In this document: positions 49,834 through 62,300 of the stretch, piece after piece | How the letters are laid out: each line of letters opens with the position of its first letter | Position numbering within the stretch: the first letter of the stretch is position 1 | Assembly (NCBI RefSeq): GCF_003073045.1 | Contig: NC_037593.1 | Coordinates: forward strand, 19,318,812 to 19,382,811 | Source: Pomacea canaliculata | Lineage: Eukaryota > Mollusca > Gastropoda > Architaenioglossa > Ampullariidae | Direction: 5' to 3' | Length of the DNA stretch: 64,000 nt | Program-made: the position numbers and the translations under genes | The notes under the pieces: model-generated | What the model saw: only the letters and a program-made list of their open reading frames with translations | Told to the model about the DNA's origin: nothing | The model's database searches: none

Positions 49834-52800
49834 ACAACTTTGGTTCACTGGGCCAGTCCCAAATTTCAGCTTCATGTCAACCTTTTCGTTGCTGCTGTGC
49901 ACCAAGTGAAGATTGGCTAATGCCTAAGTTTCTGGAGCTGCCGACAGCACTGGCTGTTCATGTACATGCAAGCACTAGGACTTTTGGGCTTACTGAAAGA
50001 AGTGGATTAGTGACAAGGTAGAATTGCAGACAAAATTAGGTTCCATTTGTGCATAAGACGTTTTTGAATCATTTTTTTTTTTGGTAATGAGAGACATTTT
50101 TGAGATTTCTTTTCTGTTGATTTGGTTGTACAGTTTGTTCGTCTGCGGTTTGAGGTTTGTCTTTGTCTTTCAAACTCTGTACACAAATATATAGTCCATT
50201 TTTTTATCTTTTGTTAAATAGTTGGAACAGCCGCTGGTATTTTATACCAATTCTTAATTGGGAAGGGAAGGAAGATGATGAGTTTTTAAACTCATCTTAA
50301 ATGAGCAAGAGAAATTTTGGGATTTTTTTTCTTCTTTTTGTCTTATGTATATGTCTTTATTTTTAAGGTCACAAATAGAAATCAAGGTATCATCAGGGGT
50401 AAGGGTTTCTGGGTAGAAACAACTCTTGACAGCAAGGATGCGTGTCCTCCACATTGGTGATGGGCAGGGTTGACCTTTTGTTTTTGATTACTATTTGTGT
50501 GGTATCTAGCATTAATATTGTTGATCACACGATTAAATGGAGAGGTATTTCACTTGGTACTCTTCTGTTCCTCCTTGGCCTTAAGGTCATGCAAATGTTT
50601 CTGCAAGTGCTATGCTCTTTATACTTGTGAAGGTTTTTTTAAAAAATACCCACAGTGCATTCTTTTTAAAATACTTGATCAAATATAACAGAAATGTGCT
50701 TGTCTAAGTGTTGTCTAAGCATGGTTTTGCATAGTTCTGCTCATATACTTAGTACATTGTGGAAAGTAACCATACAGAACATTCATTCAAAGCCACTTTC
50801 ACTAATACAATCTACAGTTGATTGTGTGCTATGGATGAAATAAAATTCTTAGGGTAGTAAAAATCCATGCTTGTGTAAGGAACTGGATTTTTCACAAGCT
50901 GTTTGTGTGACCAGCTTGTGTTGGTAAAGCGTGTGCTTGTATTCCTCAAGGAAACAAGTTAATTCTTAAGAAAGCACCTTCCTTTTTTTGCCTATTTGCA
51001 CTGACAGTGAAAAAATATGTCATGTATAAGAAGCCTATATTACACATTATAATTTTTATGCGATGTACTTGTTTATTTTTTTATATATATATAAAAGAAA
51101 AGGATGGTAGGAAATATCACCAACTCGTGCATTTATGACACATTTTTCTTCCTTTGTTTTCATAGTGCTGTGCTTTTCTTTGTATGATAAAATTAAAGAT
51201 TTGCCAATGCTGAGATTTTTGCATAGTTGAACAGATTTAGTTCCATTTTACAGTGATGCAGACTAAATATCTTTCTATTAATATGTAACATGGCGTAGTC
51301 TTGCTTCACAGTTTTTTTTTAAGTTCATACATAAATATTGATTTTTTTTCATGTTATTATGTCTTTTCAAGTATCAAGTAAAGTGTTACATTTTAAATTT
51401 CTAGCTTGAATCAAACTCTTACATAACCAAGTCATAATACTTCAAAAAAAAATTCTTGCTTGTAAAATGATGTCAACATTTGCTCCATTAAATATTCTTT
51501 AACACTCTTTTAGGGTGTTTCTTACAAGAAAAATAATGTTTAGGTCATGTTTTAAAATAAACGTTCGATAATAACTTAAGTACCTCCATTGCTCAAACCA
51601 TTATCTGAAAACAGTTTAAAATTACATGTGACATCCCAGTCAAAACTTTATGCATCTTTATGATAAATGACTAATGCATAGTTTGTCACTTTTAATAAAC
51701 ATCAGAATATTTATTTTATCTGTTGTAAAATTGCAGAGTTTTTAAGCGAGACATCGGCATAAGAGCTGTTGATAGAAATTAAATGTGTGTGAGGAAAAAC
51801 CATTGTCATCCACTTATTACCCAGAAGAGTTTCATGAAATGTGTCGACACTGCTCCCTAGTAAACGTATTTTAAAGTTACATGAGTTCTAAAGCCTTAAG
51901 AGTCATGTATGCACCTGTGGAAGTGTACTTAAATGATTTTTTGTGGGGGTGGAGGGGGTTGTTAGTGGTGATGATTGGAGACATCTTTAAAATGTGTACA
52001 GTGGAAGAACTCTCATCAAGGATGTGGCAGTGAAATTTGGACTGTACAATTTTCCTGTGTTTTTAAACATTGTAAATTATTAACTATATTAAGCAGTTGT
52101 GTATGCATGCATCTGACATTGCAAAAATGTACAGCAAGTTTGCTTGACATGCCCTCACTTTTGTGCAGTATAGACAAAATCATTTGTGCTCTAGCTGCCT
52201 ATTCATTTGACATGCTCATTGCTGGTTTGGTTGCAGCATGAATGAGCTCATAGTGCCTTGTTTGAACATTTCCTTCAGCTGATCTTTTGTCCTACACCAC
52301 ATATTTTAGTCACCTTTAGATGGCTCAGGTCATATGTGTAATGTACTTCTTGTGTTCACATCTATGTTGATACTTGGCCATGTTTGCATTGTTATTGCTT
52401 GGCAACAAAAGTGGTGTAATGATGATCTCAGAAGGAAAGAGATAAAGAGTGCTCGAAATTTATGAAGTCTTGATTGTTCATACGTCTCTTTATACCTAGC
52501 CATCTTTGCTAGTATGAATTTGTTCTGTGTGTATCAGAATACTTTGCTGTAAAAATTACATTCTGAACTATTTCAGATTATGATTGCAGAGTGTATGTGA
52601 AATGATACTGCTGCAGGAAAATAACTGACCATTAACTGGGAAATTTTTGTCAGATATTCCAAATTCAAGAAATGTGGTCATTGGACAACATTTTATCTTG
52701 CATGTTGAAACGTTAGGGTACTGCTGCCAGAATACTCATTCCTTTTTAAACATGTAATCAGGTTTAGCAATAAAAGCAACATCTCTATTGTATAGCATTC

Positions 52801-53689
52801 TAAATAATATAACAAGATGCAGATAGATGAGGCTTATTTTCTTAAGTGTATGCAGTTTCCCTTATATAAAGCTGATATGCTTTGATGTGTCAGCATGTGC
52901 TTTTATCTTTGTGTCACTGATTTTCACGTTTTCAAAAATCATTCTTAAAAGCCCATGGCATATAGAGATTTTATGTCAGCTGATCATTGAGACGACTTTA
53001 ATGGGGCTTTTTGTTCAATTAAAGCATGCGTTCAATGTCCAGTTTATAAAAATCAAGAAACCAACACAAGCATAAGGTTGTACTTTAGCTGTTTCACAAC
53101 TTCCACCAACACTACCACTAACCCCTGCCCATAAAAAAGTAATGCTGTCATAGACTGTTTTGTATTAAGGTGTGGCATGTCGGTGCTTTTCTCATCTTTT
53201 TTTAAATTTTTGCTGCTGTCCATCAGTGCTGTGCCATTTTCATCAAGGATTGTGTCAGTGTTTTTTCTTTTGTTTTTTTTTTTTTCTTTGTTGGCATATG
53301 TCAATAAATGTGACATAAATCTTAGAAGTTTGCGTATGGTTTTCCTCATTGTATAAAAGCAATCGCTAGCAGAGAATGTATCTGGCTTTCTTGAATGCTT
53401 GCTCAGGGAAAATAATAACTTTTATCTGTGAAGTGATGGGACAATTTGTTGCTTATAAAATTAACAACTTTTATTTCAGCCAAAACCACTTTTGCATTGA
53501 ACAATTTACCTTCTCTAGCTGTTGCATGATGCAGGTAGCTGCACACCTTTTTCAGCTTGCAGACCTGATAATCAAATCCATTAACAATTATATAACTCAA
53601 TTATTTCTATCTCACATAATAAAGATATTGTCTTTGAAGATGTCATGACCTAGACTGGGTGGAGAAAAGTGATGTCCCTTCGTCTAACT
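49834..53689 (+). other. Reticulon 3' UTR and flank
   Basis: AT-rich, with no recognisable coding exon. Several AATAAA signals occur (about 50838, 51693 and 53619), so the transcript end is unknown; long 3' UTRs are usual for reticulons. The open frames seen on both strands are short and lack domain content. Confidence 0.4.
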
Positions 53690-53885
53690 CGAGGAGACTG
53701 GGGGATTGATGTTTTACACCGAGCCAGTAACTAAGACTCTTTCATGGCAAGGCAGCCAGCCCAGTAAACAGATGCTACATGCAAAGAAAGAACGTGCCCG
53801 AGACGAGAGCTGAACCCAGAACGGCCAACCCTCACTGTATTAATGACAGGCGCTAACTGTTGCACCACCGGACCGCCCTAAAGTA
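53690..53885 (-). mobile_element. tRNA-derived SINE, copy 3 (best preserved)
   Basis: Read on the minus strand it starts GGGCGGTCCGGTGGTGCAAC, followed by GTTAGCGCCTGTC (box A-like), then GGGTTCAGCTCTCGTC (box B-like). A tRNA-unrelated body with GGGCTGGCTGCCTTGCCATG and a distal GTGTAAAACATCAATCCCCC block completes it. Copies at 4931 and 6470 share this order. Confidence 0.85.
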
Positions 53886-56684
53886 GCTAGAGGGGACTAT
53901 AGCTCTCTGTCGTTTTGGTGTCTTCGTCGACTTTTGGATGTCTCCTACTCGTCTATGATGTTTGTTGTGCCGTTTGTCTTTCTTATGGATTGTTGTTCAA
54001 TGCCTGCGTCGTTTCTTTCAATCGACATCATCCACTAACGGCTTCCGTGTCCTGTTCTTCGTTTTGCCATCTTACTTTGGGATTTTAACTTTCCAGGATT
54101 ATGAGCCTTCTCCACTGACACCTTTAACTTTTCTATGACCATGTACGTGGATAATCCTTGTGTCCACGGAATCTGCACATGGAGCAAATTTTCAAGACGC
54201 GTCACAGAGAAGTGTTACCTTTGACCTCTATATCTACGACTGTGAGATTGGCTACGAACGTTCATCAAAGCTGTAGATCGCATATATGCTGATGGCATCC
54301 TCTTCTTTACAACCTTAGCAGGTACACTTACATAGCTCGCAATGAACTCTGCTTTTGGGACTATATAGTGTGTGTTTTAATGTGTACAGTGCTTTGAAAG
54401 TGAGACTGCCTTCGAAAGTAAAGCGTTATATATTATTACATGTTATCTTAAAAATCCCTTTAACCTAGCGTTTCTTAAAAATTTGCTTTCGTCCGATTTT
54501 ATATATATATGCTTTATATATTTTTTTATATATCGATTCTTTATTGGGGTTTTTTTTTTCCAACAAAGCGGACGTACGTCCGTACGTGGCTTTAAAAAGT
54601 CATCTAAGTAAAATTTTCCCTCTCTCGCTTTTTTTTTTAAACAAACAATTGACAAATAAAACTTACACATGGTTTTTGAACAGAATCGTCATGGAACAAA
54701 TGACAAGCAGATAATACACATAGACATTGCATCATCAGTTTGTGCTCTCGTCTGCTTCAACACCACGAAACGTGTTGTGATCTAAAAATAACTAACGCGC
54801 ATGCGCTGATGAAGGCGCTGCGTTAGCCTACCGTAAATAGGTCCCAAGCGATGTGTGCACATGTGGGGTATAAACCTCATGTAGACAAGGAAGAAGTGTA
54901 GTGCGTGCTGCGTTGTAGCCTTGCGCACGCATCGAAAAACAGCGAGCCAAGTAGAAACTAGTTCCCGTCATGACAACCGTGACCGAAATTAAGGCGGGAC
55001 AGGATATCTGGTCATCGCTATACGTGCTGCCTGTGTCAGTGTGTCGTGTCATGGACGTATCTGAGTAATACACATTCATGAGTGTGTTAACTGGTGGTAA
55101 GAGTTGTTGCATTTTATTTTGACTCTAAGCCTACTGTCGGCTGCTGGGCTGAATCTGAAGGCAATATATAGTTGCTGCATTATTTCCTGCTAATGAAGTA
55201 ACTACTTTGTAATACAACACTTTGCAATCTACCCCTCTCATCACGATCGCTTCCGCATACTTTTTTGACAATTTTCATGTAATGCTATCGAGGACGTATC
55301 TACTAATTAAATAAGCTTCAGATTATCGATCGATATAGTTCTCAGTAAGAGAATTACGCAGGATTATTATTACATGTATTTTACAAAATTGTGGAGTGTA
55401 ATAACTTAAAATAATATTTTGCTTCCAAATCGTGAACCCAAAAGAGAAGCGGTGGCTCAGAAACCTTGAAACTACAAGAATTTGTTTAATGATCAACGAT
55501 ATTACAGATGTTTATTGATTTCGCGTATCGTGTTTGTGTGTGCCTTGTACGGCTAACAGAAACCACACATTTGCTTATAAAACTGACAAATCGTTAACAG
55601 TTCATCAAGGCGTAAAAGCAGAGGGTTTACTCGTCCGAAAACGTTGAAGACTGACCCTTACCGCGTTATCTGGTGTACACACGAGTTTCTGTTTTGCTCT
55701 AGTGCAAAGCGTTTCTCGCTGGGTCAAGTTCCCAGCATCAGTACAGAGCCCGTGACTGATGACGCAAAGGCGGATCACCCATTCCTTTCAGATCTGCTTG
55801 ACAGTTCCCCAAACAGCCTGCGGAAAAATTGGCATCCAGCTGAAACAACCACATCACCAAACAACTGCTTTAATCACGATAACAAAACTGTCCCCGTCCG
55901 TCCTGGAGAAATGTCAGATGTTTGTTTTCAAATTTGTCTTTCACATCAACCTTCCGGGTGTGAATGTCGTCTGCTGCGTTTCTGTCGTAGTGTCGCCGAG
56001 CGCTCTCCGCACCAAGTGTGTTGAATTTGCATGATGCAGTTTAAATGTAATGTTTGGTCTCTCCAGCGTTTTCTATTTGTAACAAGATGCAAGCTTGTTT
56101 AGTCTCGGGATGTTTTAGATGCTCCAAGTCTGCAATAAACACACTTATATTTCCTCCAAACTCCCTGGACTGCACAGGTTGAAGTGACCTGCTGGCACCA
56201 ACAGCACGTGACAGAAAAGAGCCACATGTTCTTTTTCTTCATAGCAGCTGGAGTATGTCCACCGTCTTGCAGGTGTGTATGTGTGTGGAGGGGAGGGGGA
56301 TTGGCTGTTATCCTGTTGTTGTTGTTTTTTTTGTATTTAATTTTACCTGTGTTCTGATTCTCTGTGGTAGTTGACTGAGGACACCTCATCCATACTTTAG
56401 GACGAAGATTGTACTGAACGTGGACGAAAGAGTGTTAACACTCTGTCGCAGGTAGTCTCAGAGTTTTGCCGAAGTGGAGGACCCAGTGAGAAGCAGACCT
56501 GTCTTGTGTTTAGGCTTTCTACACTGGTGTGTTTCTCTTTAGACCGAGCGTTCGTGAAATCTGCGGGGCCTGAGAGGCCTGTGGTATTTTCACCGGAAGG
56601 CTGATTCATTGGGCAATACAAGAGGATTGTGACCTGTTGTGAACTAATGTAGTTCAGGATCTCCATGTCCCTTTTTGGGGTGAA
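53886..56684. other. Intergenic DNA
   Basis: No gene is recognised. An open frame of 126 codons at 55644-56024 (+) overlaps a second frame of 91 codons; neither has a known domain. A TATATA run lies near 54500. Confidence 0.4.
55644..56024 (+). CDS. Unassigned open frame, possibly an exon
   Basis: A 126-codon frame with a middle part reading FSLGQVPSISTEPVTDDAKA and HPFLSDLLDSSPNSLRKNW. No family is recognised. An alternative frame from a CCTTTCAG acceptor near 55790 is equally open. Codon texture is only weakly coding-like and it has no clear partner exon. It may be chance. Confidence 0.15.
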   Translation: MKTDPYRVIWCTHEFLFCSSAKRFSLGQVPSISTEPVTDDAKADHPFLSDLLDSSPNSLRKNWHPAETTTSPNNCFNHDNKTVPVRPGEMSDVCFQICLSHQPSGCECRLLRFCRSVAERSPHQVC

Positions 56685-56960
56685 ATGGGTAGTCGAGTGG
56701 TTAGAGTACTGGCGACCGAACTCGAAGGCGCACTGTTTCTATACCCGAATGGACAGCGAATTTCCTCCAGTCGATTGAGTGGTCGGGAATGGGTACCTGA
56801 CCCTTTAGAATGTTGAGGAAAGTAAAGGAGAAGAGATGGACACATCCCTCACAGGACACTGGCCTCGAGAAAACAGTGGTCTTTTACATATCTCTAACAT
56901 CCCGAACGATCGAAGGGTTATGGGGACGAACTGTCGCTTTGTGAAGTAGGGCAAATCTTG
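56685..56960 (+). mobile_element. tRNA-derived SINE of a second family
   Basis: The head GGGTAGTCGAGTGGTTAGAG followed by TACTGGCGACCGAACTCGAA is plainly tRNA-like. The body holds GGTCGGGAATGGGTACCTGA, a GGGTACCTGAC-type block found in many invertebrate SINEs. A tail-like GTGCGCTATAAAAATAAC near 57140 may be its far 3' end, which would make the copy about 470 bp. Confidence 0.75.
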
Positions 56961-59100
56961 CAGCTTTTCAACGAAATCTTTTGTCAAATCTTTCCTTATT
57001 ACCTCAACGTTTTGCCTTGGAGGCTACACTGAGATAGAAGTTTCGCTGATTGCCAAATGGTGACACCTTCTTCCCCATCCCCAGGCTGAAATTCGATCTG
57101 TAACACACAGGCCGATCAAACCAATATCCACTGTCCTTTGTGCGCTATAAAAATAACCCAGGGACTAGTGGTATGCGAAAGTTTATGAAAGTTGCCACCT
57201 ACTCCTGCCCCATAGGGATCTCGAGATAGCCTGTGTTCATGTCCTGTTTTAGAGTTGAAGAACATTGCGTTTAACAACAGATTCCCAACAGTGAGTGGAA
57301 TCGAGGAGGAACTGTCTTTCTCCCCTTATAGAGATACAGACTGTAACAGGCAGAAAGACACACGCGAATGCATGCATGCACGCGCGCGCACACACTTTGC
57401 TGAAAGATCCAGAGATTGCCGTTGTCTTAGCACCTGTTGGATTCCATAGTCAAGGTAATCCGTTAATAACATTGAACTTTATTTTGTTTTTTAGCTACAG
57501 TGATGTTTTTTCGGTGCCGCAGACGGGCTTTTTCGCCACACTAATATGCGCGTTCATTACTTGTTAGTGCAGTAACGTCGGTGAAATGCACTGCGTCGTT
57601 GTTACACTGACGCCAGTGAGACCAACTGCGGGGTTTGGCGTCTTGCTGACGTCATGCCACTAACTGCGCTGTTAGTAGACTGACCACGGACACGTACAGC
57701 GGCTTTTGGGAGGGGAGGCATAGTGACGTCGTCAGCTACATGGTCAGTACGCCGCAGTAATAAGTATGCAGTCTCTCGGAGTGTTGTGTCAGGCCAGCCG
57801 ATTTATTTATCTTTTTTTGTACTGATGTGAGTGTAAAATGCGTTGTCTTGGGTCGCGGTGTGGCATGGATGCTTGACGTGTCTAGTTTTATTGTTCTGGT
57901 CAGAATTTCTTCAGTCACTCTCACACACGAGCAGTTGACATAAACCAAAGATAATCGTACCTCCCCCACTCAGCCACCCACCTTCCCACTCACAAGTTGG
58001 TGTCGTAGACATAGTCACCCATCATCATCGTCATCGTCGTCGAATGGATATTGCTGTCTTCACATAGTACATAGTGTATACGATTCCTTGTCCTAACGTT
58101 TCGTCATGCCTGATATGGACATGATTGATGTCTGTTAAGAATGATTTCGTTAAGAAATATGTCCGCCAGTTACAAATGCCTGCATCGTCGCTCTTTTGTA
58201 AAGGTTCTTTTTCTGCAGGATAAAATAAAATTATTCCCCATATGAACGTACCCTTAAAACGTTGTTTTCAAACTGTCACTTATCATAACATTATAATGTA
58301 AGTAAATTTGTTTTACTATGCAGATCCTTCTGTAAGCTTCTGAAGAAAAGGGAGCCTATTTAGTTGTGTCAAAAAATAAACACGGAAAAATACTGGAAAT
58401 TGTTCTTAAAGGCTACCTGTGTATTGAGTATTTGTTTCCCTATTTGGAATGTGGAAAGTTTCCGCCCTCCTCCCCACGCGTATCCAGCGTGAAAGCAGCC
58501 CGAGCTCACGTGCGCAATAAGTCGGCATCAACAGACTGCTTCGTTATGTTCTGCAGCCTTATCAACCGTCCGCATGCTGAGAGGTGCGCAGAAGCGCCGA
58601 AGGACTTGCAAAACTATATGCGCATTCACAAATCTTTTCCCCAGAAAAGTTAAAAGGGCAGGACAGATATATGTGTGTTTTAGCCAAGCAAAGCTGTGTT
58701 GCAGTCTCAACGAATTTATCCATGACCTTAGACTATGATATCTGTGTGCGCAAATACTATCGTAACTGTTTCATTGCTCTTTTTTTTTTTTTTGTGCGCC
58801 GATAACTATGCTCCCACCCATTAATCTCTGTATTCTCTCTTGCATTATTTGGTTAGTTTTCGTTACGTAGATCATGGAATGCAGACTTACACTAATGATG
58901 GCATTAGTTGTCTTTTTAGTAAAGATGTAGCCCAAGGACACTGGTCTCCGGTATTCATCATTCACAGCTGTTCAGACCAGAGTTACCTTCTGTCGTTTCC
59001 TGACAGGTACTCAGATGGCGCAGCGTCAGAAGTGTAAAATGCTGACGTGTTGGCTCCTACACGGTGTCAGCCTGGTGGTCGTCATCATGCGTCGTCTTGA
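56961..59100. other. Intergenic DNA
   Basis: No gene is seen. A full TGACGTCA palindrome lies at 57647-57654. Open frames at 57255-57567 and 58366-58653 are short and featureless. Confidence 0.4.
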
Positions 59101-59115
59101 CTTCGCGCTGAGACC

Positions 59116-59122
59116 TATAAAA
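59116..59122 (+). promoter_or_regulatory. Candidate TATA box
   Basis: TATAAAA in a locally GC-rich stretch (59040-59260), with TCGGTTGCTGACAGCAGCG about 25-40 bases downstream where a start site would fall. It could begin a non-coding first exon of the gene whose coding exon is at 63698, but no link is shown. Confidence 0.3.
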
Positions 59123-59300
59123 CTGTCTCGCCGAGTCGGTTGCTGACAGCAGCGACTGTGTTCGTGTGACGCATAATTCTGGTCTGGCGCGCGCAGTAGT
59201 CGCGAAAGTTTAGTCTACAGTCTATACGTCCGCGCGAAAGGCGCGCCTGCAAACGCGGAAGAATGCGATGCTACGTGCAGGAGGAAGAGAGGGCTGCAAG

Positions 59301-59380
59301 TGTGGATAAGAGACAGCTGAAATGTCACGTAGTCGACATCTGTGGACGTGAGACAACTGAAAAGTCACGCAGTCGACTGA
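59301..59380. repeat. Tandem duplication, 2 x 40 bp
   Basis: Units 59301-59337 and 59341-59377 share 31 of 37 bases, with the common core AGTCGAC and a GAGACAxCTGAAAxGTCACG block. Confidence 0.75.
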
Positions 59381-62300
59381 ACCTCCTCGTGACCTTTTGG
59401 TCACTGAAGGGCACCGGATACCGCGGTTGACAGTCTACCCGCTTTCGGTCGTCCTTAGACCTTTTTCGATTGATCGATCGTTCGCGCGCATGCGTGCGTT
59501 TTCATCATTTCTCTTTAGGGATTACTAATGGCTAAACTTTAAGCGACTAGAGTTTACCGTCGAAAAAGATCGAAGACCTGAACACGTCACGTTTCACACA
59601 CACGCACACACACAAAAAGGTTTTTTAGTCCCCATGGTACCTGATATAATTCTGTTACTTTAGAGAGAAAATGTCGGATTTTGCGAAATTGTCTTCTAAA
59701 TTATGTATATTGTAAATGGTTTGAGAACCGGCCTGATATCATTTCCGGTGGGAACCTGAAAAAGTTGATACATCATTTAAAAATTTTCTCCTGAACCGCC
59801 GGAAGTACGGTGCCATTGATGTGTGTGCGTGATAGGAATAGTGAAGTTGTGGGGGTTGAGATACTCTGGCGCAGCACAGATTTCACATTCGTAGGAGGGG
59901 AGCTGACGTCGTGGAAGGTGCAGTTGGCGGTGCATGTATTTCACCCCTAGAATGTCTATTGACCCGCTGTTCAACCCTCTCTCGCAGCACCTGACCCGCT
60001 TTCTGCCCCATCTTGCCGCACACCTTTCTAACGCACAGCCGGCTGCTACCACTTCTGCTGCTGTGCTGCATGGTGCTGCATGCTGCGGGGAACGGGAGAG
60101 GTAGGCCCAGAGTCCTAATGCGGACGACGTGTCGCCTTGTTGCTACCGCGATCCTGTGGGACACGCTAATGACGTCATAGAGCGGCCGTTCATCGCTTGA
60201 TGTCCCTCATCGAAGACCCTAACTGCCCGGCGTTAGTGAAGTACAGCAGTTATAGCTGCTAGCTGCAAGGCGAGGTTAATCTGTACCTTCTTGACACGTT
60301 TCTTTCTTGAAAATGAAATCGGTACAACAGCGTCAGAGGAGACTATAATTTCAAAACAAAAGTTTCAATATATAATTTCATAACAAAAGTTAAGTGGAGA
60401 ATGGTTACTAATTTTTTAAACTGTCCTAATTAAGCATGTGAAGCTTAGATTAAGACATAGTCGACTTTTAAAAAACAAAAACAGACTTTGCTTTTCTCTT
60501 GTTTCAAAAATAAAAAGTAAATGTTTAAATATGTTGACAGCGAGAAACCGAGAACAAGTTGGCTTTGATGCCAGCTAATCACTTGTACTACATGTGAAAA
60601 TGTGTTGTATGAATCTCCAAACAATTAAGCTAATAATATCCAACCAGGGGTTCTTGTTCACATTCCTGCCGTTGCACTAGTGGATGTCAAACCTACAGTG
60701 CGCCTTTCTTCATGACTAGGCAGCATTAACTATGCTTGAAGTAGGCTTGAGGGTTTCTAAAAGTCCCTAGGTTATTGTTTCATAGTGCACATTATCTCTC
60801 AATTGCACTATATATATTTACAGCCACAATAACTCCATATATTCCTACAACATCCCATATGCCCCATCCTACAAAACGCTGTCATCACGTTCAAGTGTGT
60901 CTCTTTTTTTTTCATCACTTTTTCATAACGTGTTTTCAGCACATATACAAGAAGAGATGAGTGTGGAACCTGTATTTCTGCCCTATACCACCTCAGTGGC
61001 AGTATATACCCTAGTCTACCGCTGTTACTTTAAATAACCCGCCTTCTGGGATTAATGACAATTGTCCGAGAATCTGAGAGAAGGCGCAGTGTCTCAGCCG
61101 CGTGCTCTCTCGGCGTGATGTAGATTGCTGTTACACAACCACACAAAGCGCAAAACGCTTATTCCGGGTGAAGGAGGTGAGACAGGCATTACACCATTTA
61201 ATTGCCTGGAGGAAGACACTCTTCATTCATTTCTCGATCCGAACAGTAATGAACAATAGTTATTTTTGTTCATAAAGGTCAAAGGTTCATGGATTTAAGG
61301 CCTAGCGTTGCAGCCTTCGTTCGTGACACTGGGGTTACAGCATGGATGACGTCAGCGTTACTGCACGCCTGTAACTTAATTCGTCGTAAAAAATGGGTTC
61401 GAAGCCCCTGTATTCCAGGCTGATGTTTAACTTCAGTCAGATGTATTCTGAGCGAAAGAACGCCGCCACTTTTTTTTTCCTGAGATGTCGAAGACCCAGA
61501 CTAAACTTCCTGTTGCCGGATTTTGCGGGTTGTGGTGGTGGTGGGGAAGGGGTAGAAGTCCTCTTAGCATGATACGTTTGCCAGAAACATCAGGCGAATA
61601 GAGCAAAAGTTAGAGAGTGTGAAAAAAAAGAGTGCCTACAGTGGCAAGACACAAAACAAAATAGTTCAGTGCGCCTGCTGGGAGATGTCGGCATCTACTT
61701 TTCACAGTTCCACCAGAGGCTGATGTCAATGAGTCCTTGGGACCTGTCTACACAATTCGCTTCTATTCCTGTCTTCCATTGCATCCTTGATTAGTGTCTG
61801 TTATGTCCACAGGGCTATGAAAACGCACATATTTGCAAACGTGGTTTTGTAGCACATATGCAACATATATTTAAATTTATTTACGTAAACGGATGATTCT
61901 TTTCACTGCACCTGTTTGCCATTAAAAGTAATATTTCTTAATATCTGCTTTGGTCATGAGTAGAGGGCTTATTTTCAAAATACGTTTATGCATAAAGTGA
62001 TGATAGAAAAATTAAAATTAAAGTAGATTCCTAGTTAACTAATAATCGGCATTGTCATCATCCATTTGTCATGATGATGGTCAAACTCCCTTGAATGACA
62101 CCTTGTCCAGTTGATGCCGCGAACCTGATTGCAGGTTCGCGTTTTGAAAAGTAATCAGTCTCACAACAAACACCCGTCAGGCCTGAATTTCTGTCCAGGT
62201 TTAGAAACAGCAGGTCGTGCAAATCTGATATATACTCTAGCTCGTTCTTAATTTGTTTATATACGTTTTATCAACAACTACTTGTCTAGATATGTTACAT

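Noticed and set aside
59301-59316. TGTGGATAAGAGACAG, close to the Tn5 mosaic end used in sequencing adaptors
   Set aside because: It matches only 16 of 19 bases of the mosaic end and is part of a 40-bp tandem duplication, so it is probably chance and not adaptor contamination.
59777-60164. Two overlapping minus-strand frames of about 90 codons
   Set aside because: GC-rich stretch with Arg/Ser-rich text typical of antisense chance frames; no domain.
61390-61405. A GGGTTCGAAGCCCC tRNA box B-like block
   Set aside because: No acceptor stem or convincing box A at the right distance, so not a tRNA gene; at most an old SINE head.
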